Made by a program: the position numbers and the translations under genes. From positions 1 to 64,000 of the forward strand of contig CAJNYU010001919.1 in assembly GCA_905331475.1 (NCBI GenBank): DNA of 64,000 nt, written 5' to 3'. A model generated the notes under the pieces. It was not told the origin of the DNA. It was given only the letters and a program-made list of their open reading frames with translations, and did not search any database. Shown here piece by piece: positions 11,186 to 24,104 of this stretch. Each line of letters begins with the position of its first letter. Positions within the stretch are counted from its first letter, which is position 1. The DNA comes from Rotaria socialis. Its lineage: Eukaryota; Rotifera; Eurotatoria; Philodinida; Philodinidae.

Positions 11186-13383
11186 ATGAAGATCAATTCA
11201 CTTTGGCAGCGTATACGTAACAGTAGAGAGGACGAAAATGACATTCTGCCAGCACCTCACGTGGAAGGTCAGCTTCATAGAAATCTGAAGGAACGACACA
11301 TGACCATGATTGCACTGGGTGGCACTATTGGAACTGGACTATTTCTCGCATCTGGTCAAGCACTGGCGTCATCAGGCCCTGCTGGGGTTCTTGTATCTTA
11401 TGTGATCGTTTCCATCATGGTGTATTTTGTCATGACAAGTCTAGGTGGGTTTAGCATTAAATGTTTTTCTACTTGCAATTTCATTACTTCTTTTGAATTT
11501 CTGACCGACTATTTCTAGCGTTCAACTCTAGTATCAACCAGGAAAATTCAAGGGAGATAAGACAGATTTTGCACTCTCTAGTAAATTCTTCATTCATACA
11601 CAGAACGCGCATTAATATAGAAGAGAGAAAAGCTGTTAGTTGTATTGGTCATATGTGACGATATTCATAAGCTGTAGGCTCTGTCGCTAATGTATTAACA
11701 TTTGTTGTAGGAGAACTTGCAACTCACCTGCCGATCAGTGGCTCGTTCAATACCTATGGTAGTCGATTCGTAGACGAAGCATTTGGCTTTGCATTATCGT
11801 ACAACTATTACTTTTCGTGGGTGGTTACAATCGCAGGTGAACTGGTAGCTGCGGGAATTCTCGTCCAGTTCTGGCTACCACATGTGCCGAGTGTACTGTG
11901 GTCCTTCGCAGGAATGGCAATAATGGTTGCACTAAACGCTTTCTCAGTGAAAGGCTATGGTGAGGCTGAGTACTGGTTTGCACTCACAAAAGTGCTTGCC
12001 GTGGTCGTCTTTATAGTGATCGGTATTGTAGTGGCCTGTGGTGGGATGGGTCATCACACATATGGCTTCGAGAACTGGAAGATACCAGGGGCACCATTCT
12101 TCAATGGAGCGGCCGGCGTGGTCACCACCTTTATCATTTCAGGTTTCTCCTTTCAAGCAAGTATAGCTTCTTAATCGAAGCTGACACTGATAATCAATCG
12201 ATTGAAAGTTGAGGAAATCATAAAAGTGAAATGAGATTATTTGAAAGTTTCTTATCCAGTCTAATTAAATATCGATGACAGAGAGAAGTATTACTTAGAA
12301 AAATCTCTATGTCAGGAAAATATGGAACGGTATTCGATAAAGCGTTGAAAACTCAAGTTTCTGGATTAGCTTATATTTAAAAAACATGTTATCTTCTTGA
12401 GAAGGGAATTCATTAGTTCGTAAAATTACTTTTGAGTACTTGTATTTTTTCGAGTTAACTATTGTTAACGAAGAATTTTTCTTGAATATTAGGGTACTGA
12501 AGCAGTGGGCATTGCGGCAGGTGAAAGCGCTAATCCAAAACGAGACGTACCCCGCGCCATGAACCAGGTCATTTGGCGAATTATTTTGTTCTTTATCGGT
12601 ACAATCATAGTCATGGGTCTCATCATTCGATACGATGATCCACGTCTTTCCAACATACATGGTGTCCAGAGTGTTGCCGTATCACCCTTCACACTGGTGT
12701 TTCTGAGCGCTGGTTGGACTCCGGCTGTGCACATTATGAACGCTGTTATTCTAACTACTGTCTTATCTGCTGGCAACTCTGGTCTATACTTGTGCACGCG
12801 TATTCTCTGGACACTGGCAATGGAAGGCAAAGCACCCCAAATATTTTGTCGCCTCACTAAGGGCGGAATTCCTATTTGGTGTCTTGCACTTACGACCGTG
12901 CTTGCAACTATCTTTTTCGGTTTATCCTTCATTGGCAATCAGATAGTCTACCAGTGGCTTGTAAACCTGAGTGGTGTGATGGGTTTCATTGCCTGGTTCG
13001 GTATTGCGCTGTCACACTGGCGATTCCGTCGGGCATATATTGCACAAGGATACGCACTGGAAGATCTTCCTTATAAAGCACTCTTCTATCCATTCGGACC
13101 CATTTTCGCATCTATCCTTATCTTTGTGGCCGTCTTCGGACAAGGATACACATCATTTACCACTCATCCTTTCAATTTCAATAGCTTCTTGTCTGCTTAC
13201 ATCTCAATACCTGTCTTCTTAATTCTGTTTGGCATCTACAAGTTTGTAAAGAAGACACGCTTTGTGCCTCTCCGAGAAATCGACCTAATGACTGGTAGTC
13301 TCAGAGAACGCGAAGAGCAACAAAAGGTTCACCCATATATAGTAGTGGTGGCTGATAGAGCACCTTCTGATATCGACCTTTGA
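11186..13383 (+). CDS. Amino-acid permease, APC superfamily (LysP/AAT type)
   Basis: Three exons (11186-11444, 11711-12156, 12493-13383) join in frame to 531 aa. Exon 1 has a hydrophilic N-terminus followed by HMTMIALGGTIGTGLFL, the conserved first-helix signature of amino-acid/polyamine permeases. Exon 2 begins GELATHLPISGSFNTYGSRF and covers helices 3-6; it ends at SGFSFQ. Exon 3 starts GTEAVGIAAGES, the consensus loop, and carries helices 7-12 and a cytoplasmic tail. The role is proton-coupled uptake of amino acids at the plasma membrane; lysine or another basic amino acid is plausible but not proven. The sequence is closest in style to bacterial and fungal permeases, and two introns show it is a resident nuclear gene. 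GC content is visibly higher than in flanking DNA, consistent with transfer. Confidence 0.88.
12157..12492 (+). other. Non-canonical GC-AG intron of the permease gene
   Basis: The reading frame demands CAA followed by GGT ACT GAA. The only junction giving this has donor CAA|GCAAGT and acceptor ATTAG|GGT. The donor is GC with an otherwise perfect U1 match (GCAAGT), the standard minor class of U2 introns. The intron is 336 nt in phase 0; the first intron of the same gene (11445-11710) is normal GT-AG. Confidence 0.8.
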
Positions 13384-14307
13384 TAAAGTGTGTCTAATAA
13401 ATTATTTGTAATGATTCATTTTAAGATCGAATCGAAACTGGTTGAAAATGATTTTCAAATATTTGCTTTCTTTATTATTTCTGATTTGAAACTTATTGGT
13501 AAGCCGAAGAAAAGTCAAACTCAATCTTGAACTCTAAACAAGAATTCGAATTTAATTTTGACATATAATATATTTGAATTGTTGACATTATCTTAACATT
13601 TCGTTCTGACAAATAAATTGTCATTGGAGATTTTGCTTGTATTCAAAAAGAACCCTTTTTTACAGATTAATATCGAATTTTTTTGATTATCGAAAAATGA
13701 TGCATGAAAACAAGTTGACAACGATGTTCGAGATTTTAGCTGGGCAACTTCCAACTATGTTGTTATCTACTATTTGAAAAGTGCCATTCAAGTACTATTA
13801 TTTTATAAATAATTTTCAATACTGATTGAAACTAATATCAAAATACAATGCTAAAAAATTTTGAATAATTATCATACACAAGTTCTTCAATTTTTACGTT
13901 AAATATCTAGCTATATTTAATTCGTCTTTCCCAGAAAAAAATATCACGTGTGAAGCACACTCTATGGCATCACCAGCTTGTTATTCTCTCTTTCTCTTTT
14001 ACACAAACACACACATACATCTCATTTTCATGAATAAATTCGTCAACATATTCAATAGTCAGGTTGAACATTTTATTCTGATTCAACCGTATAGCTATAT
14101 ATACTGAATGTTTCTTGGAATAACGAAATCATAATCAAATTAGATAATTTACCTATTAGTTGTCCGAGGCTGATACTAGTGCCTTTGAAAACTATATTGA
14201 ATATTGTAAACAACGAAGATAAACAAGAAATTATTCTATACTATCTCCATCTCATATAAAACAATATATGTATATATAATTTGTTCTGCATTTAACAACA
14301 CTAATCA
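13384..14307. other. Non-coding spacer
   Basis: AT-rich spacer from the permease stop to the pogo transposase. It contains a TC-rich run near 13980-14000 and an ACAC run near 14005-14015, but no gene and no clear terminal repeat of the following transposon. Confidence 0.4.
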
Positions 14308-16749
14308 ATGCCACGAAAATATATAAGAAAAACTCAACCGAAATATTCGAATGAAGATTTGATAACGGCTTTGAACGCAATCGAACATGACGAAATTTTA
14401 CCAATTGATGCTGCCAAGCACTTTGGAATACCAGCATCAACTATTTATAGTCGTTTGTCTGGCCGATTTACCGATATTGGACGTGAACTACATACTATTT
14501 TATCCAAAGAAGAAGAAACTTTTCTAGTTCATGTTATCCATACTTTTCAATAATGGCAACAACCTATGACTCCATCATCTGTTAAAGCCATTGCAAAGAA
14601 TTATATGATAGAACTTGGTCGGAAAATCTCGATTGATGCAACTTTAAAAGAATGGCTTTATGGGTTCATGAATCGTTGGAACAATGAACTAAAACTAGCT
14701 AAAGATGTTAAATTGGAAAAAAAACGTTCAGAAGCTTGTACAACACAAGTTATTTGTGAGTATATTACATTTTTAGAAGCTTTCTTTACAGACACGACGC
14801 CTCAATATAGTAAGAATATGTCTAAAATTATTGTAATATAAAATTAATTCTTAATTAATTTTATTTTGCTCCGCAGAGGTGTACTATGTATTTCGGATCT
14901 TTTTTCTTTTAACAAGATAAACATTTTTATTATTATGCCGATAAAATTAGAGTATTTTATGAATAGATAAGTATGCTAAATGAGTTTTGGGCTTAGTTTC
15001 TGGTAGTAAAACTCAACGTGTACTGTGATTCAAAGTATATGCAGCTGTTTGCATGAGACTCTCATATCTTAATTCATCTATATTATTATAATATCCATCA
15101 ATAATGGTTAAAAAAATCTGTAGCTCATATTCGCTGAGCTTTTTGCATACTGGATATTTTAACTAAGATGCTCTTGAATACGAGACTTATTTTGATGGAA
15201 AAATTCTTCTTTCATATTAACATTATTTTAGCGAAATGGTCCGATCATTTAAAACATGTTTTGGAGAAAAATCAGCTCGTCAACCGACCCGACGCTATTT
15301 GGAACGTTGATGAGTCAGGATTCACCGACGATCCAGGTCGAAAACAAGTTATCGTTAAAAGGTCCACAAAATATTCAACATCATCTCATAGTGGCACTGG
15401 AAAAACTCATGCTACTGTACTTATGTGTACGTCTGCTAGTGGAGAGTAAGATCTATTATTTGAATTTCATTTATCTATTACATCTGTTGATGTAGATGTT
15501 TACCTCCATACATAATTCACAAAGAAGTTCATTTGTACGACACTTGGTGCCCGAAGAACGGTTTCTCAGGCACAAGGTACAATATCTCTTCTACTGGTTG
15601 GGCAGAAGAGCCTATCTTTTACGATTGGCTGTCTTATCATTTCTTGCCCAGCGTCGAATTCATCAAACTGGCAATGACTAATGGTGTACAACTGGAATGT
15701 TTGCCAACTCATTCTACAACAATTTTACAACCACTTGATGCTGTTACTCTAACAAAATTGAAAACCGCTTGGCGGAAATTGTTACACCAACATAACTTTA
15801 AAACAAATTCAGCTCCTATTGACAAAGTGAAATTTGCATATTTAGTAAGTTTTGGGAATTTGTTTTTCAACACTATTTATTGTAATATAGATTAAAGACT
15901 TATGGCAAAATAATCTATTAAAATCTCATTGTCAAGGAGGCTTCGCTAAAGCAGACATCTACCCATTTGATCCTAGAGCAGTGTCAAAAGAGAAACTATT
16001 GTCACCTCCATCATCTATCGGTGTACATGACAATCAAGTATCTTTACCTACAGTTCGATCTGACTCAAATGGCAATATGGTTCACCGTAATCGAAGTACA
16101 AATACAAGTCGTACCATCAATCGCTCATCATCGTGTATCAATCTATCAACTCTTTGTGAGTGACATGATAAAAAATAACTCAAATTCTTATGAATATATT
16201 TTTAGCTCTCGATTTAACAATGACTACTCTTGAATTTTTAACTGGTAGGTTTTGATGTCACTGCTGACAACAAGCAGTACTCTGCATGAGTTGTACATCC
16301 TCAATCTTTTTTTTATATCAAATTCTAGTAATTCAAAAAATTCACATTCAATACCACAAACAAATGAAGCATTACTACATCGTATGACAAGTTAATATTG
16401 GATTCAAATTTATTTCACTTCTGTTTTGTTTTCTTCTAATTTGTTTTAATTAGACTTTAGTTCATGTCTGACGACAGCCTCAAGTAATTCTGCTTCTACT
16501 ATTATTGATACTTCGACGAATTCCGTCAACGATATTACTTCTCATAACTCATCAACAAATACTTCAAATACTTTAAACGCACTGACTAAAGCTATTAATA
16601 ATCATATGACATCATCGCAACAAATAGCAAATAAGCGAAAGCGAGCCGTGGAGAGACCATACGGCGAGAGCTTAACCAACATGGATGTCTTACTTAAACT
16701 GAACGAAAAGGATAACAAAAAAAAATCAAAATCAGCCAATGAAACAAAG
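14308..16749 (+). mobile_element. Degenerate pogo/jerky-type (Tc1-mariner) transposase gene
   Basis: Exons 14308-14809, 15232-15445, 15496-15844 and 15891-16155 join with consistent phases; further small exons reach about 16749. The N-terminus has a Psq-type helix-turn-helix (AAKHFGIPASTIYSRLSG). The DDE domain shows the first Asp in IWNVDESGF and the last in ILQPLDAV. The strand that should carry the second Asp (family consensus L-L-D-G-H) is missing between FLPSVE and FIKLA near 15645-15670. An in-frame TAA at 14551-14553 is a second lesion. The C-terminal exon is Ser/Thr-rich with a basic KRKR cluster (nuclear localisation). The protein would cut and paste DNA at TA sites if intact; here it is dead. 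Clear terminal inverted repeats were not found. Confidence 0.75.
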
Positions 16750-16884
16750 GTCAGTGCTGGTTTTATAACTTAGAATTCACATTATCGAGTTTGAAATCAA
16801 GATCTACACTGTTAAATTGTTTTGTTAAACTTTCTAATGTTGTAGTAAACGAAAAAAAGAAGAAGTTCCAGATGGAAACGGTAA

Positions 16885-17331
16885 TCTCAACTTTGGTAGA
16901 AGATAAAAATGTAGAAAGTAAAAATGTCGATAGCTAATATGTCGAAAAGTGAATATATCGAATGAACAATAAAGAAAAATCGTTTGTGACCTTTTTTGAG
17001 GATATAAAAAACTAAGTATTTAAGCTATGTGTATTCAATACAAAAAGAATAATCGGGAAAAATAAAGTGTTCGATAAGTTAATTTACCAATATTAATATA
17101 ATTTCTCTTTCGTAAACCGTTTTCTTTAGCCACGATGAAAGAGAGACCATGAAGAAGATCAGACGCATTAATTAAATAGTCACTATATTTGTTTATACAA
17201 TGTGTCGATTCGTTTTTAAGTGACTTACAATGACATCTTCATGAAAAATAGATGGATATCATACATTCCATTAGATTCACTCTTCAACTATGGAATGTTT
17301 CGACATTTTTGTTTCTACCAAAGTTGGGAGA
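16885..17331. repeat. MITE-like element with terminal inverted repeats
   Basis: The left end (16885-16912) reads TCTCAACTTTGGTAGAAG then a TAAAAATG run. The right end (17304-17331) is its reverse complement with few differences (TCTCCCAACTTTGGTAGAAA then AAAAATG). Just inside the left end, imperfect ATGTCGA/ATATCGA motifs recur to about 16960. Total length is about 447 bp with no coding capacity. Target-site duplication is not evident. It lies 135 bp after the pogo transposase, but no shared ends were seen. Confidence 0.6.
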
Positions 17332-17484
17332 ATCTCTTATTATGGCTATTGATCAGGTATGTAATAATATAGTTTATAAAGTGTAGGAGCTATCCATTTT
17401 CTTAAACAAAAACTTGTTAAGGTTTCGTTGAATTTTCTTTGTGGGTTATAAATTTAATTCATATTCTTGTTCTTTTTAATTTAT

Positions 17485-17746
17485 ATGGAAAATTTGGTTA
17501 AACAAGTTGATCTTTTAGATGCTGAAATCAATCGGACTAAAGAAAGTCTTGCTCAATGTATACCTCATACAATGTAGGAAATTAACCTGTTCTACGAGAA
17601 AATTTGTCGATGAACTCTTCTTAATCGGGAACATACGCAAGTTCGAGAAGGTGAGTCGTTAATGATGTGTGCGTTGCTTATTATTTTATGTGTTATCTCG
17701 ACATTTAGAGCGCAACAATCTTCGTGATCATCTTAATCAAAATTAA
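17485..17746 (+). pseudogene. Remnant of a coiled-coil gene
   Basis: From the ATG at 17485 the frame reads a charged helical segment (VDLLDAEINRTKESLAQ) with in-frame stops at TAG 17576 and TGA near 17609. It reaches a good donor (GAAG|GTGAGT at about 17650), and an acceptor (ATTTAG) near 17707 leads to RNNLRDHLNQN and a TAA. This resembles the tail of a coiled-coil protein disabled by nonsense changes. The family is not recognised. Confidence 0.3.
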
Positions 17747-18450
17747 AATCAGCAATGATGAAGATTTTTTCAATTTCTACAGTTAAATAAGATTTTGTGA
17801 TTTTCCTGTTCGTGCATTATGATAGTTTTTGGCGATTCTCCTACAGGTTCATCATCATAATAGTTTTTCTTGGTGATTTTTCTGTTACGTATCAGTTCAT
17901 TTATGTGTAATCGCATCATTGTTAATATCAAGTTAACTTAAAAATATCAAATTTGTGTGTTTGGGCAAAAACTTTACGATCTTCTGTTTTTGCCTTTTTG
18001 CATAAAAAACAACATGTAATAAGTCTTGTGTTCATGGCAGCAAGCATGTTATATTACATATAACAATTACAATAAAAAAAAAAGATTCGATATTTCTTGT
18101 TTTTTATCCATGCTTTACTTTCGATATATAATATCTAATTATTCATCTCTCAATTGTTTTTTTAGCAACCTGATTATTCAGAGTGAGGACAAGAAAGGTG
18201 ATTCAATATTCTATACTAACTCAATGGACGATCTCGTTAGTGAGAGTGAAAGCAAAAAACCGTAATTCAAACTCAAAGGGGGTATCGTGATAGTGTGGGC
18301 ATTCTTCCTAGTATGTCGGAAAAGAATATATAATCAAGATGTAGTCAAAGGATGAATATTTTTGTTCGGTATGTAATTAGTCGATTTTGCACCCGGATCT
18401 ATTTTATGGTATCAGTCCACATTTGACATATATTCGATCTCGTTGTCATA

Positions 18451-18486
18451 GGGTGTGGGTATGGGTGTAGATGACCCACACCCATA
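18451..18486. repeat. Short hairpin with telomere-like arms
   Basis: GGGTGTGGGT (18451-18460) pairs perfectly with ACCCACACCC (18474-18483), leaving a 13-nt loop. An overlapping second pairing is GTATGGGTGT with ACACCCATAC. The arms resemble the TGTGGG telomere repeat of bdelloids. Related hairpins are at 36543-36573 and 39554-39606. Confidence 0.6.
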
Positions 18487-19590
18487 CAACATCACAAACA
18501 CCACTTGAACAGATATTTTTATCATTTGGAAAACAAATTCGTGTATCGCTTGAATAAAAATATTCTATCAATATTTATTTCAACACAATGCTTTTTTTCT
18601 GTTTATACTTTTTTGTCGTCAAATTATTTAAGGCTTTTCAAATAAAAACTAATTTTTAATCAGTATATATTGAATAAAAATTAATTATTGTTCTGTGTAA
18701 TATGTAACAGATCACAACGAAAAAGATCAAGGTCGAAATGCATCATGATTTGCTCGACACATCACCCTCATATCCATATTCGGGGTCTTTTAAAAATATT
18801 GTCTTATTGGTTGCTGCATTGAAAAACAGTTAAAATCGCGGAAAGTTGCATAAGTACGTACTTTCGCGAAAGAATGCTTCGAGCACATTAAATAAGAACA
18901 GAAGAAAAAATGAGTTGATTCCTTCGATGCTGAAAAACGTGCATGTTTCATCGAGTTTTCATTTTATGACGAAGCAGCACCGGTAAAAACAGATCGAATC
19001 AAAGTACGTAATTATATATAAAGCGATACTATGATTTTTATTTCTAAAATAGTCCCGAAAGTTTCGGATAAGCGTGCAAAGAATCTTTCTTGGTCAAACT
19101 TCTTTATATTAATCAACATCTAGTGTTGTTCTATTTATTCAATGCAATCTTTTTAAACTGCACAAGTTTGCTAGAATAGATCTATCGCAGAAAATATATT
19201 AATCTAAAGAATTTGAAAATATTCGCAACGTTTAAGACATTTCTAAGAGCTGTACTAGAGTCTCGACATAATTTCTATGAACTCAGCTGACTCTATAGAG
19301 CGTTTCAATATTTTCTGTCGCCAATAAATTACAATGTTTCAAGAGTTTGTGAGAGACTTTCGAAAAGATACATGTATTTCTGTCAAAACCATCCATAAAG
19401 CAACATAAGGTTGAAAACTGAGGCCGATGTGTACATCGGAGAACGAAGATTCGAAGCCTCACGAATGAAATTGCAAAATATCCTAAGAACTTTCGACTAC
19501 AATACTGCTTCCATGTTCTAGCAATTTTCCAAGTTTCTTTTTCGGAATCGACGCTTAACTCTTGATTTGCATATATTGATAAGGTCGAAG

Positions 19591-19645
19591 GAAAAGCTGT
19601 TAGTGTCGTTCGGATGTAATTAAAATGTGAAATTTGATGTTTCTG
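19591..19645. repeat. Dispersed repeat copy (GCTGTTAG / TTAAAATGTGAAA)
   Basis: AAAAGCTGTTAG, a 16-nt variable spacer, then TTAAAATGTGAAA and TGATG occur here and again at 32893-32940 with identical spacing. The constant blocks around a variable core suggest a repeat-element end. The rest of the element is not delimited. Confidence 0.4.
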
Positions 19646-20403
19646 AACATACGCATAAAAAACATTCTTTCAGTCTGTTATCAGGCATTTTGTTGTACAT
19701 CCTGAAAAATGTGGTGGTTATCACACGTGTGAATCATGCATATAGAAAACATAGCCAAAAGGATATCAAGCGATGAAAATAGAGGAGATACATAAAAATA
19801 TTGAAAAAAGGCTTGACAGCGAATAAGAAGAGAAGTTGGACTCACGTTTACACTATAGATACCTGTAGGATAAGGGTTTGCTATGAGATTTCGTAGCTTC
19901 ACCAATGAGTCTTTTGCCAGTAGCCACAAAATACAGACACTTGCAAAGCGATGAGTAGTTTGTTGATGAAGTTTTTGTTATCCTTTTTTGTAGTCTATTT
20001 CTCTTCGTAATCTAAAAGCTACCTATATTCATCCTCTTCATTTGATCCTATGGTTGACCACTCCTTTGTATGATTTTGATTCACATCCACTCTAACATTT
20101 ATATCAGAGTTGACAATGATCTGCATTGTCATTCAAGGGAGAAAGAACAGCTTTTAGATCCCCGAACCTTAATAAATAGTATTGGATTCTGATGAATCCT
20201 CGTAGTTTTTTAGGAATTTGTTAAATTATATTGGACTCGGGTGAAACCATAGAATCCATCAGAATTTGTTTTTCACCCTTGTTGCAGACACCTTGTGTTT
20301 ACTTTAGCTTGTTGTCCAATAGGAGATTCAATCGTGGACAAATCGTGCGCATAAATACGCTTTTCTCGGTTAATACAAAAGTAGTATCTGCCGTGCACAA
20401 AGC

Positions 20404-23400
20404 ATGAGTAGTTTGCCTAGACAAAGACCGACGGTAGAGCCGGTAGGCACGGAATTAAATGAAAATCTTGAAGAATTCACTGTTATATGGCTTGATGCCA
20501 GAATCGACACTTCAGTAGATTGTATTGATACCAAAAAACATCTGCAAAGTATCATTAATTATCTAAAAACATTTAATGATTCTGCCAAATGTATTGATTA
20601 TATTAAAGCTGTGAAAGAAGAAAAAGTGTTTCTTATTGTATCTGGTACATATGGTGAAAAAGTTGTACCAGACATTGAAAATCTTCCACAAATTCGTGTC
20701 GTTTATGTCTTTTGCCAAAATGCTGAAAAACACCAAAAATGGGCATCAAAACATCGCATAGTGCAAGATATTTTTACCAACAAAAAAAAACTTTACAAAC
20801 AATTGACAGAAGATGTTCGATTATCTGATGCTAGTTTATTATCAATAGCTATTCTGAGTCCGGACTCAAAGGAAAATCAAGTAACTGATTTAAATCAGCA
20901 AAGTGTAAAATATTTATGGTCGCAAGTACTTATTGAAGCTCTACTTCGATTTCCCAATTCGAAAAAAGCCAAAAGTGATATGCTAAAGGAGTGCAGACAA
21001 CAATATTATGATAATAAACGAGAAATCGATATTATTCAAGAATTTGATAAAGAATATTACGCAGAAAATGCTATTGCGTGGTATACACGCGAATGTTTCC
21101 TATATAAAATTGTAAACAAAGCTCTACGAACAGATAACATCGATGTTATTTTCAAGTTTCGTTTTTTTATAAAAGATCTCTATGAAGAATTATCAAAAAT
21201 GCATACAATTTATATTAAATCAGTACCGCCGACCGTATATGTTTATCGTGGCCAGTACATGACCATGAAAGAATTAACTAAACTTAAGGAAAACACTCAC
21301 GGTCATATTTCGATGAATACATTTTTATCTACTAGTACTTCGAAACAGACAGCATTAGACTTCGTCCAGCATAGCACTACACCCCTATTTAGCTGTTGTC
21401 TTGTTTGAAATTGAAATTGATTCTACATTAGCAACAAAACCGTTTGCTAATATTAAGAGTAAAAGTTGCCATAAGGAGGAAAATGAAGTTTTAATAGCTA
21501 TGGGTTCAACATTCTCTATTGAAAAAGTTGAACAAGATAAACAAGGAATTTGGAACGTGAATTTAGTATGGTCAAACAAGGAGGATGTAGAGCTACTAAC
21601 ATACATGAAAAAGTCCCTTGGTCAATCGACGAATTTAGAAACGCTCGGTTCAATTCTTATCGATATGGGTGAACTTCTCAAAGCGGAGAGATATTTCAAA
21701 CTGTTACTTGAACAATTACCTGAAAATCATCCCTCGATTGGGAACACATATATTCAAATGAGTACTATCGGATTAAATCAAAGCAATATTGAGAAAGCAC
21801 TAGAGTACTCAGAAAAAGCAGAGAAGATTTTTCAAATGTCTTATCCTATGTCACATCCATGTTATGGTTCACTTTATCTGAATATGGGACGAATACAACT
21901 TCTTCAATGTGATGTTATATCGGCACGATTGAATTTAGAAAAAGCAGCAGAGATGTTTTCGAAAAATACACCTTCATATGACTTACAATTAGCTGCTGTG
22001 TATATTCAATTAGGTAATATATCTACTATTTGTGGTGAGCAATCTAAAATGTTGACTGAACTGAAAAGAGGACTCGAAATTCAACTCAAATACTTACCCA
22101 ATACTCATCCAGATATCGGGATAACATATAGTTATTTAGGAGCAGCACAGTTAACGTCAGGCTTATCTAGAGATGCGCTTGACAGTTTTACAAAATCATG
22201 GGAGATTTTACGCAAATCACTCTCTCCATGTCACCCTAAATATCTTTTGACATGTTTTACTTTATCCCAGTTATATGATGCCAAAAAAGATGCTGATAAA
22301 AAGAATTTTTACCTGGACGAACTTTTCGATAATTTGTCTGGTATGATTGCACAGAATTTCGGAGATATTGAGTTAATGTCATTGGCTGCATCAATGAAAG
22401 ACGGTTCAGCTACTAATCAAGATATGAAGATACTTGAAACTCGTTTTAAAGAAATGGCTACACCGCTCGAACGTGCTGTTCTTGAATTTCGGCGATTTAC
22501 GGAAGAATCAGAAGCACTGTTGAAAAAAAACGACTATGACTCGGCCTTAGAACTGATCAATAAAACTTTGCTATATTGGCAGCAGATTATACCATCAGGA
22601 ACTCTTTTTCTAGCTGAATTACATTACAAAAAGGCATACGCATATTTCAAGAAGCAAGATCTAGTTTCAGCATTATCCAGTATTAATGGTGCAATAGAAA
22701 TTCTGTCATCAGATTTCCCACGCTTTTCAAAATATCAGCTACTTTTAGGTGATATTTATCGCGATGAAGGCAACCAGAAAATGAAACTCAATGAACTTGA
22801 TGCAGCTCTAGTAGCACACACGAAAGCAGTAAATATATATATTAGATACATACAACCGCCAGTGCACCAGACTATTTCTAATGCTTATTCTACCATTACA
22901 AAGATTCATGTCCGAAAACATCAATTCGATTTAGCCAAGGATAATTTATTCAAAGCGCGTAATTCACTTCCACCAAATTTATTAAACTCAAAACATAATC
23001 TGTACAATGTCGAGCGGACTGTAGCTTATTCAATTTTTAGAAATAGCATTAAGGAACTGATTAACGCATTCGACAGCGATGCATTAGAAGGTTTTCAAAA
23101 AGCACTTTCTACTTTTACCCAAGAAATGTCTTCGCTAAGTTTTGATATTGCACGCACCCATTTCTTCATTGGATATCTATATACAAATATGGCAAATACA
23201 TCACTAGCCGCAAATCATTTTCATTTTGCGTTAGAGTCTGCAATACCAAAGCATCCAATACGAAAAATTGCGAAGGAACTTTCTTCAGAAATTAGGCAAC
23301 AAACTCTTAATTTCATTCTTGCTGATTTACTTCTGATTTATTCAAAGACCTTCGAACCTGAATATGTGTCACGGTTACATGAAAGGACCATATTTTATTG

Positions 23401-24004
23401 CCAAAAATATCCTACAGCATTATCTCCCGTAAAACTGGCAACCATTTATCTTCGTATAGGGTCAGTTTATCAAAAGGCAAAAAATGATAACCTTGCTAAA
23501 AGCTATCTCAATGGTGCTTCTGCTGTCATGGCACCAGACTCTAAAAGTATCGATAAATCTGAAAAAATCTACTTTCTGGAGTTAGCTGAAGCTCAATTTA
23601 AATATGCTGATTATTGCATGGCTCAATCTAATTTTGAAGCAGCATGCCCACTCTTTCAAAAGTCACTTCATATTTATAAAATGTTGATACCCGCTACAGA
23701 TCCAAAAATTATAATCATTTACCGTAAATTGGCTGGGATATATGCGAGTCGATTGGAAATTCCCTTGGCTATAAGATGTTTAGAAAAGGTGGTCGCCAAC
23801 CCAGTAAATGAAGAGATGTATGAAGAAAGTAAGTGTGATATGCAATATAAGAATCCGAAAGACAGCGTGGATGTTAGAATATTCCCTTTATGCACAGTCA
23901 CCATGAGACCACACCCAGGATTCATAACTGTGGAATGTCAAGGAGATATTTGCTATAAAATTTTCCAAAAAGCCCAAAAATTCACTCAAAATCGACCCTT
24001 GTAG
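20404..24004 (+). CDS. ADP-ribosyltransferase (ARTC type) with TPR region, one frameshift
   Basis: The first frame (20404-21408) holds an N-terminal domain of about 190 residues (VIWLDARIDTS, LKTFNDSAKCIDYI) shared with the paralogue at 26.8-30.4 kb. The start of the arginine ADP-ribosyltransferase fold follows. Its R-S-E elements are Y-R-G-Q at about residue 282, F-L-S-T-S-T at about 309 and, after the break, E-N-E-V-L-I. The frame breaks at the CCCC run 21382-21385, which has one base too many; the second frame is then open for over 850 codons. These hold degenerate TPR helices (A-x-x-Y-x-x-A, L-A-x-x-Y). The family transfers ADP-ribose from NAD to protein arginine; substrate unknown. One lesion in an otherwise clean 3.6-kb gene suggests a base-call or assembly error, or very recent inactivation. 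No introns or signal peptide. Confidence 0.8.
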
Positions 24005-24104
24005 TTAATAAAAATAGAACATTTTCAATTGTTGGCAGGAGCTGTGCATGTGTACTCTCACATCCTTGCCCTATCCATGTTAATATTCGTGTTTTTTTTT
24101 CTTA

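Larger units (their letters stand above)
17747..20403. other. Non-coding region before the first ART-TPR gene
   Basis: Mostly AT-rich sequence without supported exons. An acidic open stretch (IQSEDKKGDSIFYTNSMDD, about 18168-18265) preceded by a TTTTTTTAG acceptor could be an orphan last exon. The region holds the telomere-like hairpin at 18451-18486 and a dispersed repeat at 19591-19645. A minus-strand frame at 19681-19929 has no family signature. Confidence 0.4.
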
